A stretch of DNA of 64,000 nucleotides from an uncultured Oceanospirillaceae bacterium (GTDB lineage Bacteria; Pseudomonadota; Gammaproteobacteria; Pseudomonadales; Balneatricaceae): the NCBI GenBank assembly GCA_937136055.1, contig CAKZOD010000039.1, positions 1 through 64,000 on the forward strand. Direction: 5' to 3'. Made by a program: the position numbers and the translations under genes. Shown piece by piece: positions 1 to 9,410 of this stretch (position 1 is its first letter; each line of letters starts with the position of its first letter). A model generated the notes under the pieces. The model did no database searches and was not told the DNA's origin. It saw only the letters and a program-made list of their open reading frames with translations.

Positions 1-320
1 ATCGAATTTGAGGATGAACTCACTCCTCATATTTAATTAACTAAATAGAGCAGTTACACAGAATAAATTACACCCTCCTTTTTTCAATTTAGCTGCCTAG
101 CTAAATTATCCTCCTTGAGTTTCTCTTCGCATTTTTATATGCACTTTTAATCCTTTTTTAATCCTTTTTTAATCTGTTGTTTATCCTTTAATAAGTTATT
201 CATTGGCTGATCATTTAGATATTTTCGCTATTGTTTAAACTTTCGGTTATTTGGTTGTTTGGTATTCACCTTTTCTATAGAATCGGTTACTCGTGTCAAA
301 AACAATATGGAACAATACTT
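1..320. other. Leader region upstream of malic enzyme; no complete gene
   Basis: AT-rich DNA with no complete gene. Bases 1-36 are open in frame 1 and end in TAA, so they could be the last 11 codons of a gene lying outside the window, but this is too short to identify. TGAGGA at 9-14 can pair with TCCTCA at 24-29. An 11-base unit (AATCC followed by six T) is repeated at 149-159 and 160-170, with a third partial copy after it. No convincing -35/-10 pair was found. Confidence 0.5.
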
Positions 321-1583
321 ATGTCTGAAGAATTAAATAAAGCAGCCCTCGATTATCATGAGTTTCCTCGTCCAGGTAAGGTGAGCATGGAGCTGACTAA
401 GCCCGCAGAAACGGCACGTGATCTTTCATTAGCATATAGCCCAGGTGTTGCAGAGCCTTGCCGTGAGATCGCTAAAGATCCGGAAAACGCTTATCGTTTT
501 ACAGGTAAAGGTAATTTAGTCGCCGTTATTTCTGACGGTACTGCTATTTTAGGCTTAGGTAACTTAGGTCCATTGGCTTCAAAGCCTGTAATGGAAGGTA
601 AGTCTTTACTATTCAAGCGTTTCGCTGGTATTAACTCAATTGACTTAGAAGTTGATTCTGAAAGTCCTCAAGCATTTATAGATACAGTTGCACGAGTTGC
701 TGATACTTTTGGCGGTATTAACCTTGAAGATATCAAGGCGCCAGAATGTTTTGAAATCGAGCGCGCGCTGATTGAACGTTGTAATATCCCTGTTTTTCAT
801 GATGATCAGCATGGTACTGCCATCGTAACTGCTGCTGGTATGATTAACGCTTTAGAAATTGCGGGTAAAGAGTTAAGCGAAGCGATCATTGTTACTTTAG
901 GTGCCGGCGCTGCTGCAATTGCCTGCATGAAGCTGCTGATTAACATGGGTGCTAAAGTCGAAAATATTTATATGTTAGATCGCAAGGGTGTGATCCACTC
1001 TGGCCGTGATGACTTGACGACTGAAAAAGCAATCTTTGCAACAGAAACTGATAAGCGTACTTTAGATGATGCTATCGATGGTGCTGACGTTTTTGTTGGT
1101 CTATCTGGTCCTGATCTTCTTTCAGCGGATCAGCTATCTAAGATGGCGGCTACACCAGTAATCTTTGCTTGTGCAAACCCTGACCCAGAAATTAGACCTG
1201 AGCTAGCACACGCGACTCGCGATGATGTGATTATGGCAACGGGGCGTTCTGATTTCCCTAACCAGGTAAATAACGTGTTAGGTTTTCCGTTTATCTTCAG
1301 AGGTGCGCTAGATGTTAGAGCGAGTGTTATCAATGAAGAGATGAAAGCGGCTGCTGTTAAAGCGCTTGCATCACTGGCTAAAGAAGAGGTGCCGCAAGAG
1401 GTGCTAGCAGCTTATGGATTAGAGTCTTTAAGTTTCGGTGCTGAATATATCATTCCTAAGCCTACAGATAGTCGTTTACTAGGTCGTTTATCGATGGCGG
1501 TTGCGCAAGCGGCTATTGATTCGGGAGTTGCTCGTTTAGAGATGCCTGCAAATTACCCGCTAACGTCTTTAGATGATTGCTAA
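321..1583 (+). CDS. maeB: Malic enzyme (oxaloacetate-decarboxylating malate dehydrogenase), short form
   Basis: Oxidatively decarboxylates malate to pyruvate in the cytoplasm, yielding NAD(P)H and feeding gluconeogenesis and lipid synthesis. The 420-residue product has the malic enzyme N-terminal domain with the AYSPGVAEP motif (Tyr39), the catalytic Lys in [10 protein letters not shown] (Lys94), metal ligands in NLEDIKAPE (Glu136, Asp137) and FHDDQHGTA (Asp161, Asp162), then an NAD-binding GAGAAA motif near 194-199. It lacks the C-terminal phosphotransacetylase-like domain of the long E. coli MaeB (about 760 residues), so it matches the short Pseudomonas-type enzyme. The frame is open upstream to 231, but the ATG at 321 begins the conserved protein ([20 protein letters not shown]) and the extra upstream residues resemble no known N-terminus. 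A hairpin terminator follows at 1608. Cofactor preference (NAD or NADP) cannot be told from sequence alone. Confidence 0.93.
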   Translation: MSEELNKAALDYHEFPRPGKVSMELTKPAETARDLSLAYSPGVAEPCREIAKDPENAYRFTGKGNLVAVISDGTAILGLGNLGPLASKPVMEGKSLLFKRFAGINSIDLEVDSESPQAFIDTVARVADTFGGINLEDIKAPECFEIERALIERCNIPVFHDDQHGTAIVTAAGMINALEIAGKELSEAIIVTLGAGAAAIACMKLLINMGAKVENIYMLDRKGVIHSGRDDLTTEKAIFATETDKRTLDDAIDGADVFVGLSGPDLLSADQLSKMAATPVIFACANPDPEIRPELAHATRDDVIMATGRSDFPNQVNNVLGFPFIFRGALDVRASVINEEMKAAAVKALASLAKEEVPQEVLAAYGLESLSFGAEYIIPKPTDSRLLGRLSMAVAQAAIDSGVARLEMPANYPLTSLDDC

Positions 1584-1607
1584 TTTGATATAGCTTTCGG
1601 TAACTAT

Positions 1608-1637
1608 AAAAAAGCCCATAATTAGATGGGCTTTTTT
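1608..1637. terminator. Rho-independent terminator between malic enzyme and ponA
   Basis: A perfect 12-base inverted repeat, six A plus GCCCAT (1608-1619) and ATGGGC plus six T (1626-1637), with a 6-base loop. Because it has A and T tracts on opposite sides it can terminate both convergent genes, malic enzyme from the left and ponA from the right. Confidence 0.85.
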
Positions 1638-1708
1638 GTGGCTGCAATTTAAGTCAGCTCGATATTTAAGCAGACTGTTTGTCTGCTTGTTGGAGTGCGC
1701 GTTCAGTA

Positions 1709-4081
1709 TTAGTTGAATAAATCGTCAGTGGTAGAATCATTCACTTCGGCGCTTTGAGCTGCAAGGCGTTGTGCATCTTCGGCTTTAATGACTTCATTTA
1801 CAGAGCCTTTGCCGCCGCGGGTTCTAAAGCCGGTTTTTGCGTTAACAGCAATGTCGATGAGGCCTTTGGGGCGAGGGATTTGAGCTTCGGGTTTTCCTGC
1901 TAAGGTTTCGCGCATGAAGTCTATCCAAATCGGCAGTGCAGCAGTACCGCCAAACTCTCTTTTGCCAAGAGGGGCAGGGTTGTCATAGCCAACCCATGCT
2001 GTCGCGACAATGTTGCGGTTAAACCCTGTAAACCAAGCGTCTCTTTGTAAATTGGTGGTGCCTGTTTTTCCAGCAAGATCGTTGCGTTTCAATACTTTTG
2101 CTTTTGTAGCAGTGCCACGTTTAATCACGTCTTTTAATATGCTGTAAATAACATAGCCGTCACGTGCATCAATGACACGTGGTGCTGGTATGTAGTTTTG
2201 GTGTTCAAGTTGTTGCCCTTGTGCAATGGCTGTACGAGGTTTGGCTTGGAAGATGACTTCACCAGGTTGATTTAATATTTTATCGATGAAGAAAGTGTCA
2301 ATGCGATAGCCGCCGTTGGCGAAAGGGCCGTAGCCGCCGATTAAATCTAGTGGTGTTAGGTCGGCTGCGCCTAAAGACAGAGATAAATTTTGTGGCAGCT
2401 GGTCGCGTTTGAAGCCGAATTTTGCCAAATAATCTAAAGCGTAATCAATGCCGATGGCTCTTAATAGGCGAATAGAGACTAGGTTGCGTGATTTGTATAA
2501 ACCTACCCTTAGGCGAGTGGGACCATAAAACTTTCTAGATGAGTTCTCGGGTCGCCAGTTGGCCGCTAAGCTAGCGCCTTGCAACACGATGGGTGCGTCG
2601 TTAACTGTGGTTGCTGCTGTAAAGCCAGATTCTAATGCTGCGCCGTAGATGAAAGGCTTTAAGTTGGAACCTGGTTGTCTGAGAGCTTGGGTCGCTCGAT
2701 TGAATTTGTTGTGTGTAAAGCTAAACCCGCCAACGAGTGAGAGGACAGCGCCGTTGTCCGGTGACATAGCCACCATAGCGCCTTGCACCTTCGGGATTTG
2801 GCTGAGAGACCAATAAGCTTCTTTAGACTTTTTGTCGAGTTCTGTTTTGATGCGGATGATGTCGCCAATGGCGGCTACATCTGCTGCCTTTTTAGGTTTA
2901 GATCCCATGCTGTTAACAGTTTTGAATGCGCGCGCCCAAGCAAGGCCTTTCCAGGGGATGGTAACCAACTCTCCGTTTTTGCGCAGTACTTCAATCGATT
3001 TATCAGCAATACTGGTAACTAATGCTGGCTCGATACCTGCGTGGCTAAACTCCTCTTTGAGCAGTTTTAATTGAGCTTTGCTGTCTAGGTTGGCAATGTC
3101 GTGTTGTTTTTCAGGGCCTCTGTAGCCGTGGCGTTTAACGTAGGCAAGCAAGCCGTTTTGTACCGCTTTGTTTGCAGATACCTGCATTTTGCTATCAATC
3201 GTTGTGTAAACAGTGAAACCGTCGGTATAAATGTTGTCGCCATATTGTTGGTAAAGCTGCTTGCGAACCATTTCGGCAATATAAGGTGCGTACAGTTCAA
3301 TTTGTGCCGTATGGTAGTAAGCGGTTACAGGTTGCTCGATTGCTTGGTCATGCTCTTCTTGGCTGATGTAATTTAAACCAAGCATACGGCCGATAATCCA
3401 GTTGCGTCTTTCTATAGCTCTGCTTGGGTTGGTAATAGGGTTGAATGCTGAAGGGGCCTTAGGTAGGCCTGCGATCATTGCTAATTGAGCGAGGCTGATA
3501 TTGTTGATATCTTCGCCGTAGTAAACTTTTGCAGCGGCTTGTATGCCGTACGAGCGGTGGCCAAGATAAATTTTGTTGATGTAAAGCTCGAAAATCTCTT
3601 CTTTTGATAGTGAGTTTTCAATCTTCAGAGCAAGTAGAATTTCGCTAAATTTACGGGAGAATGACTTTTCACGAGTCAGGAAGAAGTTTTTTGCTACCTG
3701 CATGGTGATAGTGGAGCCACCGCCTTGTTTCTTGCCTGTAGTTACGAGTTGAACGACAGCTCTTGCTAGGCCTTTTATGTCAACGCCGTTATGCTCAAAA
3801 TAGCGAGAGTCTTCAGCGGCTTGTAATGCTTGTACAAACTTGGTCGGTACTTGGTCGAACGTAATAGGCAAGCGTCGCTTTTCACCAAACTCTGCGATTA
3901 GCTTGTCGTCCTTTGACATAACTTTTAAAGGGGTTTGAAAGCGTACTTCGCGAAGGGTTTGTACATCTGGCAAGTTAGGCGAGAAGTATAAATATAAGCC
4001 AACCATGCTAATGGTGCCGATGATCATGCCTAGCACTGCTATGGATAAGAAAAATTGAAATAATAATTTTATCGCGCGCAT
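1709..4081 (-). CDS. mrcA: Penicillin-binding protein 1A (bifunctional peptidoglycan glycosyltransferase/transpeptidase)
   Basis: Class A penicillin-binding protein that polymerises glycan strands and cross-links peptides in the periplasm. The 790-residue product has one N-terminal membrane anchor (about 8-32). It is followed by a GT51 domain with the catalytic Glu90 in AAEDSRYFEHNGVD, GGSTITMQVAKN (121-132) and ELYINKIYLGHRSYGIQAA (165-183). The transpeptidase domain carries SNLK (Ser472, Lys475), SRN (531-533) and KTGTT (672-676). The insertion between the two domains is typical of gammaproteobacterial PBP1A. It lies divergent to the pilM operon, the same arrangement as ponA-pilM in Pseudomonas, where the gene is called ponA. 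The ATG start gives a short basic N-terminus before the membrane helix, as expected. Confidence 0.96.
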   Translation of the reverse strand: MRAIKLLFQFFLSIAVLGMIIGTISMVGLYLYFSPNLPDVQTLREVRFQTPLKVMSKDDKLIAEFGEKRRLPITFDQVPTKFVQALQAAEDSRYFEHNGVDIKGLARAVVQLVTTGKKQGGGSTITMQVAKNFFLTREKSFSRKFSEILLALKIENSLSKEEIFELYINKIYLGHRSYGIQAAAKVYYGEDINNISLAQLAMIAGLPKAPSAFNPITNPSRAIERRNWIIGRMLGLNYISQEEHDQAIEQPVTAYYHTAQIELYAPYIAEMVRKQLYQQYGDNIYTDGFTVYTTIDSKMQVSANKAVQNGLLAYVKRHGYRGPEKQHDIANLDSKAQLKLLKEEFSHAGIEPALVTSIADKSIEVLRKNGELVTIPWKGLAWARAFKTVNSMGSKPKKAADVAAIGDIIRIKTELDKKSKEAYWSLSQIPKVQGAMVAMSPDNGAVLSLVGGFSFTHNKFNRATQALRQPGSNLKPFIYGAALESGFTAATTVNDAPIVLQGASLAANWRPENSSRKFYGPTRLRVGLYKSRNLVSIRLLRAIGIDYALDYLAKFGFKRDQLPQNLSLSLGAADLTPLDLIGGYGPFANGGYRIDTFFIDKILNQPGEVIFQAKPRTAIAQGQQLEHQNYIPAPRVIDARDGYVIYSILKDVIKRGTATKAKVLKRNDLAGKTGTTNLQRDAWFTGFNRNIVATAWVGYDNPAPLGKREFGGTAALPIWIDFMRETLAGKPEAQIPRPKGLIDIAVNAKTGFRTRGGKGSVNEVIKAEDAQRLAAQSAEVNDSTTDDLFN

Positions 4082-4511
4082 TTCTTCCCTAATACCTGTT
4101 AAAAAACGTTCAAGTTAAAGTAAGCGGCTATTATATAGACTGAGAATATTGAGCACCAGCATCCATTGGTTAGAGTGTTAACTATAGGTTCATTAAAACG
4201 CTAGTTTAATAGAGGGTAGTTTGATTGCAAGGGATGTGGGGGAGTATTCAAAAATAATTTAAACTGTATAGAATTATCAAAAGCTTATAAAGTGTCTGTG
4301 ATCTAATTCATAACTTTGATTTTAGTGAAATAAAAGTGCAAAAAGCTTTAGTGAACCTGTGATTAATGTTTTAATATCAGCCAAATACTAGCTTGTGAAA
4401 TTGAATAAATAGAAAATCATTGAGTCTCGATATCCATAAAATAATCAGAAACAGGCTACACTTGAAAAAGGTAAACTTCCCGAAAAGTGGCTTAGTAAAA
4501 GGATAGAATAG
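4082..4511. other. Divergent intergenic region between mrcA and pilM
   Basis: About 430 AT-rich bases that must hold promoters for both divergent units. On the minus strand a TATAAT-like -10 (ATTATA at 4130-4135 on the plus strand) lies about 50 bases before mrcA, without a good -35. Upstream of pilM I see only weak matches. AGGAT at 4500-4504, 7 bases before the TTG start of pilM, is a credible ribosome binding site. Confidence 0.4.
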
Positions 4512-5576
4512 TTGTTTGGTCTCTTTAATAAAAAAACGGCTACTTGGCTAGGTGTCGATATCGGTTCGTCAGCAGTCAAGTTAGTAGCGCTGAGTCGTGG
4601 AAAAAGAAATTTATGTCTCGATTCGTATGCAGTTGTCGGTTTGCCTCCTGCAGCAATCGTTGATGGACACGTGCAAGAGCTTGGTGTTGTAGCGGAAGCT
4701 GTTGAAAAAGGCGTAAAAATCTGTGGCTCAAAACTCAATAACGTTATTACAGCTGTCCCTTCTTCTGCGGTTATTATCAAGCATCTAGAGCTCTCCAACG
4801 CATTTTCAGAAGCAGAATTAGAAGATCAGGTAAAAATAGAAGCCGATCAGTTTATCCCATACCCTCTTGATGAAGTCGCAATCGATTTCGAAGTGCTTGG
4901 TCCTCATGCACTCGATCCAGATTTAAACCGTATTTTGCTAGTCGCTTGTCGTAATAATGATGTAATACAGCGAGAAGCTTCTATTAACTCTGCAGGGTTA
5001 CACTGCGAAATAGTAGATGTCGATACTTTCGCGATTGAGCGGATGCTGTCCTTTATTAGCCGAGATAATTTAAAAGAAGATGATCTTGTAGCATCGATAG
5101 ACATCGGTGCATCGACTATGACGCTTAATGTTCTGCATCATGGTGAAATTATCTATAACCGTGAGCAGGGGTTTGGTAGTAATGAGCTGACCAACTCCAT
5201 ACATATACAAACAGGTATGTCTGTAGAGGAGGTAGAGCAGTCCTTTAGGCTTAATGAAATTAGTGTAGAAGTAGAAGCTATGCTGATAGAACCATTTAGG
5301 CACACAATTGCGCAACAGGTATCTAGGGCGCTGCAGTTTTACTACTCTTCAAATGTGCAGAATCAACTTTCAAAAATATACCTCAGTGGTGGCTGTTCAT
5401 CAATTAAAGGACTAGTTGAAATACTGGAAGAAGAATTGGGTATAAATGTTGAAGTGACCAATCCATTTAAAGAGATGGAGATTCAGGCGAAAATTAATAA
5501 AGAGCGCTTGTTACAAGATGCGCCGGTGTTAGCTAAGGCATGTGGGCTAGCACTAAGATTCTTTGATCAAAGGTAG
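4512..5576 (+). CDS. pilM: Type IV pilus assembly protein PilM (actin-like ATPase)
   Basis: Cytoplasmic FtsA/actin-like protein that binds the PilN N-terminus and links the type IV pilus alignment subcomplex to the inner-membrane motor. The 354-residue product begins MFGLFNKKTATWLGVDIGSS, matching the PilM consensus. It contains the phosphate-1 loop GVDIGSSAVK (14-23), a second phosphate loop SIDIGASTMTLNVL, and the adenosine motif YLSGGCSSIKGL near 300-311. The start is TTG at 4512, preceded by AGGAT at 7 bases; no ATG gives the conserved N-terminus. It heads pilMNOPQ, and pilN begins 3 bases after its stop. Because pilO downstream is frameshifted in this sequence, PilM may currently lack a working partner complex. 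Confidence 0.95.
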   Translation: MFGLFNKKTATWLGVDIGSSAVKLVALSRGKRNLCLDSYAVVGLPPAAIVDGHVQELGVVAEAVEKGVKICGSKLNNVITAVPSSAVIIKHLELSNAFSEAELEDQVKIEADQFIPYPLDEVAIDFEVLGPHALDPDLNRILLVACRNNDVIQREASINSAGLHCEIVDVDTFAIERMLSFISRDNLKEDDLVASIDIGASTMTLNVLHHGEIIYNREQGFGSNELTNSIHIQTGMSVEEVEQSFRLNEISVEVEAMLIEPFRHTIAQQVSRALQFYYSSNVQNQLSKIYLSGGCSSIKGLVEILEEELGINVEVTNPFKEMEIQAKINKERLLQDAPVLAKACGLALRFFDQR

Positions 5577-5579
5577 TAC

Positions 5580-6122
5580 ATGGCTAAAATAAATTTAAGA
5601 GCATGGCGAGAAGAGCGCAACGAGCAAGCTCAAAAAAGCTTCGTCACTTATTTATTGTTCAGTGTTGTGTTGGCTGTGGCTGTTGTGTTTGCTTTGGGGA
5701 AATACTTTGATGCACAAATGGATCGCCAAAATGTGCGTAATAGTTATCTCAAAACAGAAATTGATCAGCTAAGAACTAAAATTAAAGAAATTGAAAATCT
5801 CAAAAAGCTCAAAGAGAAGCGCTTGGCAAGACTTAAAACTATTCAGCGCTTACAAGGTAATAGGCCTCTAACGGTGAGGTATTTTGATGAGCTTGTGCGT
5901 GTATTGCCAGAAGAGCTTTATTATACGTCTTTAGTTCGTCAAGGAGATATGTTGGCTGTAAACGGTTTGGCGAATAGAAACCAAGATGTTTCGGAATTAA
6001 TGCGTAATCTTAATAAGTCGCAGTGGTTTGGAGAACCTAATTTGATGACTGTCGGTGCCCAGGATTTAAGTCGGAGATTTAACTTAAACGTGCAGCTATC
6101 GAAGGGGAATAAAGTTGATTGA
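5580..6122 (+). CDS. pilN: Type IV pilus inner-membrane protein PilN
   Basis: Bitopic inner-membrane protein that dimerises with PilO and docks PilM through its cytoplasmic tail. The 180-residue product starts MAKINLRAWREERNE, the conserved PilM-binding motif (usually INLLPWRE). One membrane helix follows (about 22-42), then a Lys/Leu-rich coiled coil (about 50-92) and a ferredoxin-like periplasmic domain (about 100-175). The start lies 3 bases after pilM, and the end overlaps the pilO start by 8 bases, indicating translational coupling. Confidence 0.94.
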   Translation: MAKINLRAWREERNEQAQKSFVTYLLFSVVLAVAVVFALGKYFDAQMDRQNVRNSYLKTEIDQLRTKIKEIENLKKLKEKRLARLKTIQRLQGNRPLTVRYFDELVRVLPEELYYTSLVRQGDMLAVNGLANRNQDVSELMRNLNKSQWFGEPNLMTVGAQDLSRRFNLNVQLSKGNKVD

Positions 6123-6722
6123 TGATTTTAAGGGCGCGTTTAAAGGCTTTGACCCAAATAACTTAGATCTGGCGACGGCGGGTACATGGCCTATTGGCGT
6201 TAAAATAATCAGTTATATATTGGTTTTTGTGCTGGTTGTGTTTTTAGGCATAACATATTACATCAGTGATAAAGAGAGCCTTTTAGATGCTCAAGTTCGA
6301 AAAGAAGATGATTTAAAAACAGAATATAGTGGTGTTTCAAACCGAGTAGCTAACCTTGCAGGCTTGCGCAAGCAAATGGCGGATGTGGAAGAGCAGTTTA
6401 AAGAGATTAAGCGTCAACTGCCTACCGAAAAAGAAGTGCCAGGGTTGCTGGAAGATATCACGAATATTGGTATTGCATCAGGTTTGACTATCAATAGCAT
6501 AGCATTGCAGCCAGAGAGAAAAGAACAGTATTACATCGAATTGCCAATTTTGATTTCTGCACAAGGAACATATCATCAAGTAGGGAACTTTGTCAGCGGC
6601 ATAGCGGCATAGCGGCAATAAAGCGTATTGTTACCCTTCATGATTTTAATTTGTCGCCGACAAAAGAAGGGCAATTAACAATTTCAATTACTGCAAAAAC
6701 ATATCGCAATGAAGATGAATAG
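6115..6722 (+). pseudogene. pilO: Type IV pilus protein PilO, frameshifted by an 8-base tandem duplication
   Basis: PilO is the inner-membrane partner of PilN in the pilus alignment complex. The reading frame from ATG 6115 encodes one membrane helix (about 29-49), a coiled coil (about 55-105) and part of the periplasmic domain, but stops at TAG 6610 after 165 residues (ending FVSGIAA). The expected continuation, IKRIVTLHDFNLSPTKEG and onward to KTYRNEDE, is intact in another frame and ends at TAG 6720. Between them the 8-mer AGCGGCAT is present twice (6595-6610) before the related AGCGGCAA (6611-6618). Removing one copy restores a 199-residue protein of normal family length. It could be a real, possibly reversible, slipped-strand mutation or a sequencing/assembly error. 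The truncated form lacks roughly the last 35 residues of the periplasmic domain and probably does not work. Confidence 0.9.
6595..6618 (+). repeat. 8-base tandem repeat causing the pilO frameshift
   Basis: Copies AGCGGCAT at 6595-6602 and 6603-6610, followed by AGCGGCAA at 6611-6618. The ancestral gene is predicted to have had two copies (frame preserved); the present three shift the frame by 8 and create an in-frame TAG at 6610. Confidence 0.9.
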
Positions 6723-7287
6723 TATGCAATTTATAAAATGGCTAATGCTGAGCATATTGTTATCGGGCTCAATGTCTGGCTGCGTATGGATTAACAATAC
6801 TGATGACTTGATGAAGTTTGTCGCAGAAGTACAAACGCGCCCTTCTAGGCCTATTAAATCGTTGCCTGCCTTTGAGGCATATGAAGCGTTCGTGTATGAA
6901 GGGACCTCGTTAAGAAATCCATTTTTAGCTGTCGTGCAATTTGTGCCTGATATAGAAGAGCAAGATCTACAATTAAAAGTAGATTTAGGTAATGCAAATG
7001 AGCCGAGTACCGAACGTTTAAAAGCATACCTTGAAGGGTTTGATCTTAAGGATCTTGTAATGGTGGGTAGCATTACGAAAGGTCAAGACGGTAATTGGGC
7101 ATTAATCGTTGATACTAATGGTGAAATTCATCGGGTGGCTGTAGGTGATTTTATGGGCAAAGATCATGGCCAAGTGGTCAATATAAATGGTCAAAAGATT
7201 AAGTTAGTAGAAACCATTTCAAATGGTAGAGGGGGGTGGATTACCCGGCCACAAAGTATTGAGCTTACTGAGTCAAAGGATCCATAG
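6709..7287 (+). CDS. pilP: Type IV pilus inner-membrane lipoprotein PilP
   Basis: Periplasmic lipoprotein that connects PilNO to the secretin PilQ. The 192-residue product has a short basic N-terminus, a hydrophobic helix and a lipobox-like MSGC with Cys25, a disordered linker, and a C-terminal beta domain (about 90-190) with DLVMVGSI, a typical PilP motif. Start choice is uncertain: ATG at 6709, 6715 and 6724 are all in frame. 6709 overlaps the end of the pilO reading region by 14 bases, and 6724 has GAAG about 10 bases upstream. The gene is followed after 9 bases by pilQ. If pilO translation stops early at 6610, coupled translation of pilP may be reduced. Confidence 0.92.
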   Translation: MKMNSMQFIKWLMLSILLSGSMSGCVWINNTDDLMKFVAEVQTRPSRPIKSLPAFEAYEAFVYEGTSLRNPFLAVVQFVPDIEEQDLQLKVDLGNANEPSTERLKAYLEGFDLKDLVMVGSITKGQDGNWALIVDTNGEIHRVAVGDFMGKDHGQVVNINGQKIKLVETISNGRGGWITRPQSIELTESKDP

Positions 7288-7296
7288 GGAATATAT

Positions 7297-9402
7297 ATGT
7301 TTACTCAAATACAACTAATTTTTAGCACTAATATACGACGCTTCTGTAAGCTGTTTCTATTCGTGTCTGTTGTGCTATCAAGCCATTTGTTTGCACAAGA
7401 TATCTTGCTACTAAATGTCGATGTGCGTTCAATTTCTGCAGGTAAGGTTGAATTGAAAATGCAATTCGATGCACCTCCACCTGTACCAACAGCGTTTGTG
7501 TTGAAATCCCCAGATCGTGTACTAGTCGACATGTGGGGTGTGGAGAACGGTACTTCACAAAAGATGATCGATGTAGGAGGTAAGACCCTAAGAGAGGTTG
7601 AGCTTGTTCAAGTTAAAGGACGGCTAAGATTAGTGGCCAACCTAAATCGAATAAGTAATTACAGCTCCTATGCACAAGATAACGACCTATATATCGTATT
7701 GGAACAGGCAGAAGGAAGTACTGCTAGTAGTGGCAATGCAACGGCTGAGAAAAAGCAGATGCCAAGCATCAGTTCTGCGCCAGTTCAAAAGAGGACGCGA
7801 GTTCAGGGTATTGATTTTGAGCGTGCTCAAAATGGTGTTGGCCGAGTAAAGATAAAATTGTCAGATGATCGAGCGGGTGTTGAGGTTCTTGAAGAAGGGC
7901 ATAACGTGCTTGTGAATATTACAGGGGCTATTTTGTCAGATCAGCTGAATAACCGTTTGGATGTGCAGGACTTTAATACGCCGGTTATGTTCATTGATAC
8001 ATTCTCTCAAGGTCAAAATAGCGGCATATTGATTAAGCCGAGTGCAGTGCCTTACCGATTTAAATCTTATCAAGTTGGGCGTGAGTTGGTTGTTGATTTT
8101 TGGCCGAAAACGGCGCGAGCTATCGCACAAGCTAAAGCCAAGAGTAGTAGTCAAAGAGCGCGAAAGAAAACGTACACGGGTGAAAAAATTGATCTGAACT
8201 TTCAGAACGTAAGCATACGTTCTGTATTACAGATTATTGCAGAGGTTGCTCAGAAGAACTTGGTAGTCGACGACAGTGTAAACGGTAATATTACATTGCG
8301 CTTGCTGAGTGTTCCCTGGGATCAGGCATTAGATATAGTGCTAAAAACACGAGGCTTGGACAAGCGTTTAGTTGGTAACGTTTTGTTGGTGGCGCCAGCG
8401 GCAAAGATTGCAGAGCGAGAGCGTATTGAACTTGAAGGCCAAAAGCAAATAGAGGAATTGCTGCCAATCGAGACGGAGTTTATCCAAATAAATTACCGTA
8501 AATCTTCTGAAATGAAGAAGCGCTTGGAAGAAGCTAGCTTGATTTCAAAACGTGGCTTTGTATTGGCAGATGACGCTACTAACGTATTGATGATTAGAGA
8601 GACGTTAAAGCAGCTTGTGGTGATTCGTAATACGCTATCAAAATTTGATGTTTCCGTATCGCAGATAATGATTGAAGCCAAAATGGTAGTTGCCAGCAAC
8701 GATATCAGTAAAGAGCTTGGTGTACGTTGGGGGCTGGGTTATAACGATGGCCGTTATGTTGTTGGCGGTGGCGCTGATGGTGCATTAGGATTACCAGGTG
8801 GGGCGGGTGGGTTAAATGCACCATTGACTGTGGATCTTGGTGTAACCACTCAATCTGCTATCCGCTTAGGATATATCAGCTCTAATGGTGTGCAGTTAAA
8901 TGCAGAGATTTCTGCGTTGAATACTGCAGGTGATGCAGAGGTGATTTCGCAGCCGAAGGTGATAACCACGAATGGCCAGCCTGCAGAAATTGAATCTGGT
9001 CAACAATTGCCCTATGTTGTTGTAAAGGATGGTACGCCGACTATTTCGTTTAAAGATGTTGTATTGTCTTTAAAAGTAACACCTCAGATTACGCCTGGTG
9101 ATAGAGTAGCCCTTCAGTTAGAGTTGACACAAGACTCAGTAGGCTCGGTATTACCCAATGGTGAAGTGAGTATTAATAAAAACTCGTTAAAAACATCTGT
9201 CATCGTTAAAGATAATGATACTATTGTGTTAGGTGGTGTCTATCGAACCGAATCAACAAATTCAGTGGCTAAAACACCAGTGCTGGGGGATTTACCAGTC
9301 GTAGGTAAGCTTTTTCGACAAACGCGAAAAAGTGAAAAGAAAAATGAGTTGTTGATTTTCATAACACCAAAATTGATTAGAGAAAGTTTAAATAGAAGTT
9401 AA
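7297..9402 (+). CDS. pilQ: Type IV pilus secretin PilQ
   Basis: Outer-membrane secretin through which the pilus fibre exits. The 701-residue product has a signal peptide (cleavage probably after LFA near residue 33). Two AMIN peptidoglycan-binding regions follow (about 37-130 and 170-270), then an N0/STN domain (about 296-365, KIDLNFQNVSIRSVLQIIAE), an N1 domain (about 390-455), and the secretin domain from about 500 to 698. The secretin domain includes the VPVLGDLP-like signature TPVLGDLPVVGKLFR and the terminal FITPKLI strand. It is the last gene of pilMNOPQ; aroK begins 8 bases later. Length and domain order match gammaproteobacterial PilQ. Confidence 0.96.
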   Translation: MFTQIQLIFSTNIRRFCKLFLFVSVVLSSHLFAQDILLLNVDVRSISAGKVELKMQFDAPPPVPTAFVLKSPDRVLVDMWGVENGTSQKMIDVGGKTLREVELVQVKGRLRLVANLNRISNYSSYAQDNDLYIVLEQAEGSTASSGNATAEKKQMPSISSAPVQKRTRVQGIDFERAQNGVGRVKIKLSDDRAGVEVLEEGHNVLVNITGAILSDQLNNRLDVQDFNTPVMFIDTFSQGQNSGILIKPSAVPYRFKSYQVGRELVVDFWPKTARAIAQAKAKSSSQRARKKTYTGEKIDLNFQNVSIRSVLQIIAEVAQKNLVVDDSVNGNITLRLLSVPWDQALDIVLKTRGLDKRLVGNVLLVAPAAKIAERERIELEGQKQIEELLPIETEFIQINYRKSSEMKKRLEEASLISKRGFVLADDATNVLMIRETLKQLVVIRNTLSKFDVSVSQIMIEAKMVVASNDISKELGVRWGLGYNDGRYVVGGGADGALGLPGGAGGLNAPLTVDLGVTTQSAIRLGYISSNGVQLNAEISALNTAGDAEVISQPKVITTNGQPAEIESGQQLPYVVVKDGTPTISFKDVVLSLKVTPQITPGDRVALQLELTQDSVGSVLPNGEVSINKNSLKTSVIVKDNDTIVLGGVYRTESTNSVAKTPVLGDLPVVGKLFRQTRKSEKKNELLIFITPKLIRESLNRS

Positions 9403-9410
9403 GGTCTAGA

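Noticed and set aside
1..36. C-terminus of an upstream gene
   Set aside because: Frame 1 is open to TAA at 34-36, but eleven codons cannot be identified and chance is likely.
231..320. 30-residue N-terminal extension of the malic enzyme
   Set aside because: The extra residues are hydrophobic and unlike the family; the protein proper begins at ATG 321.
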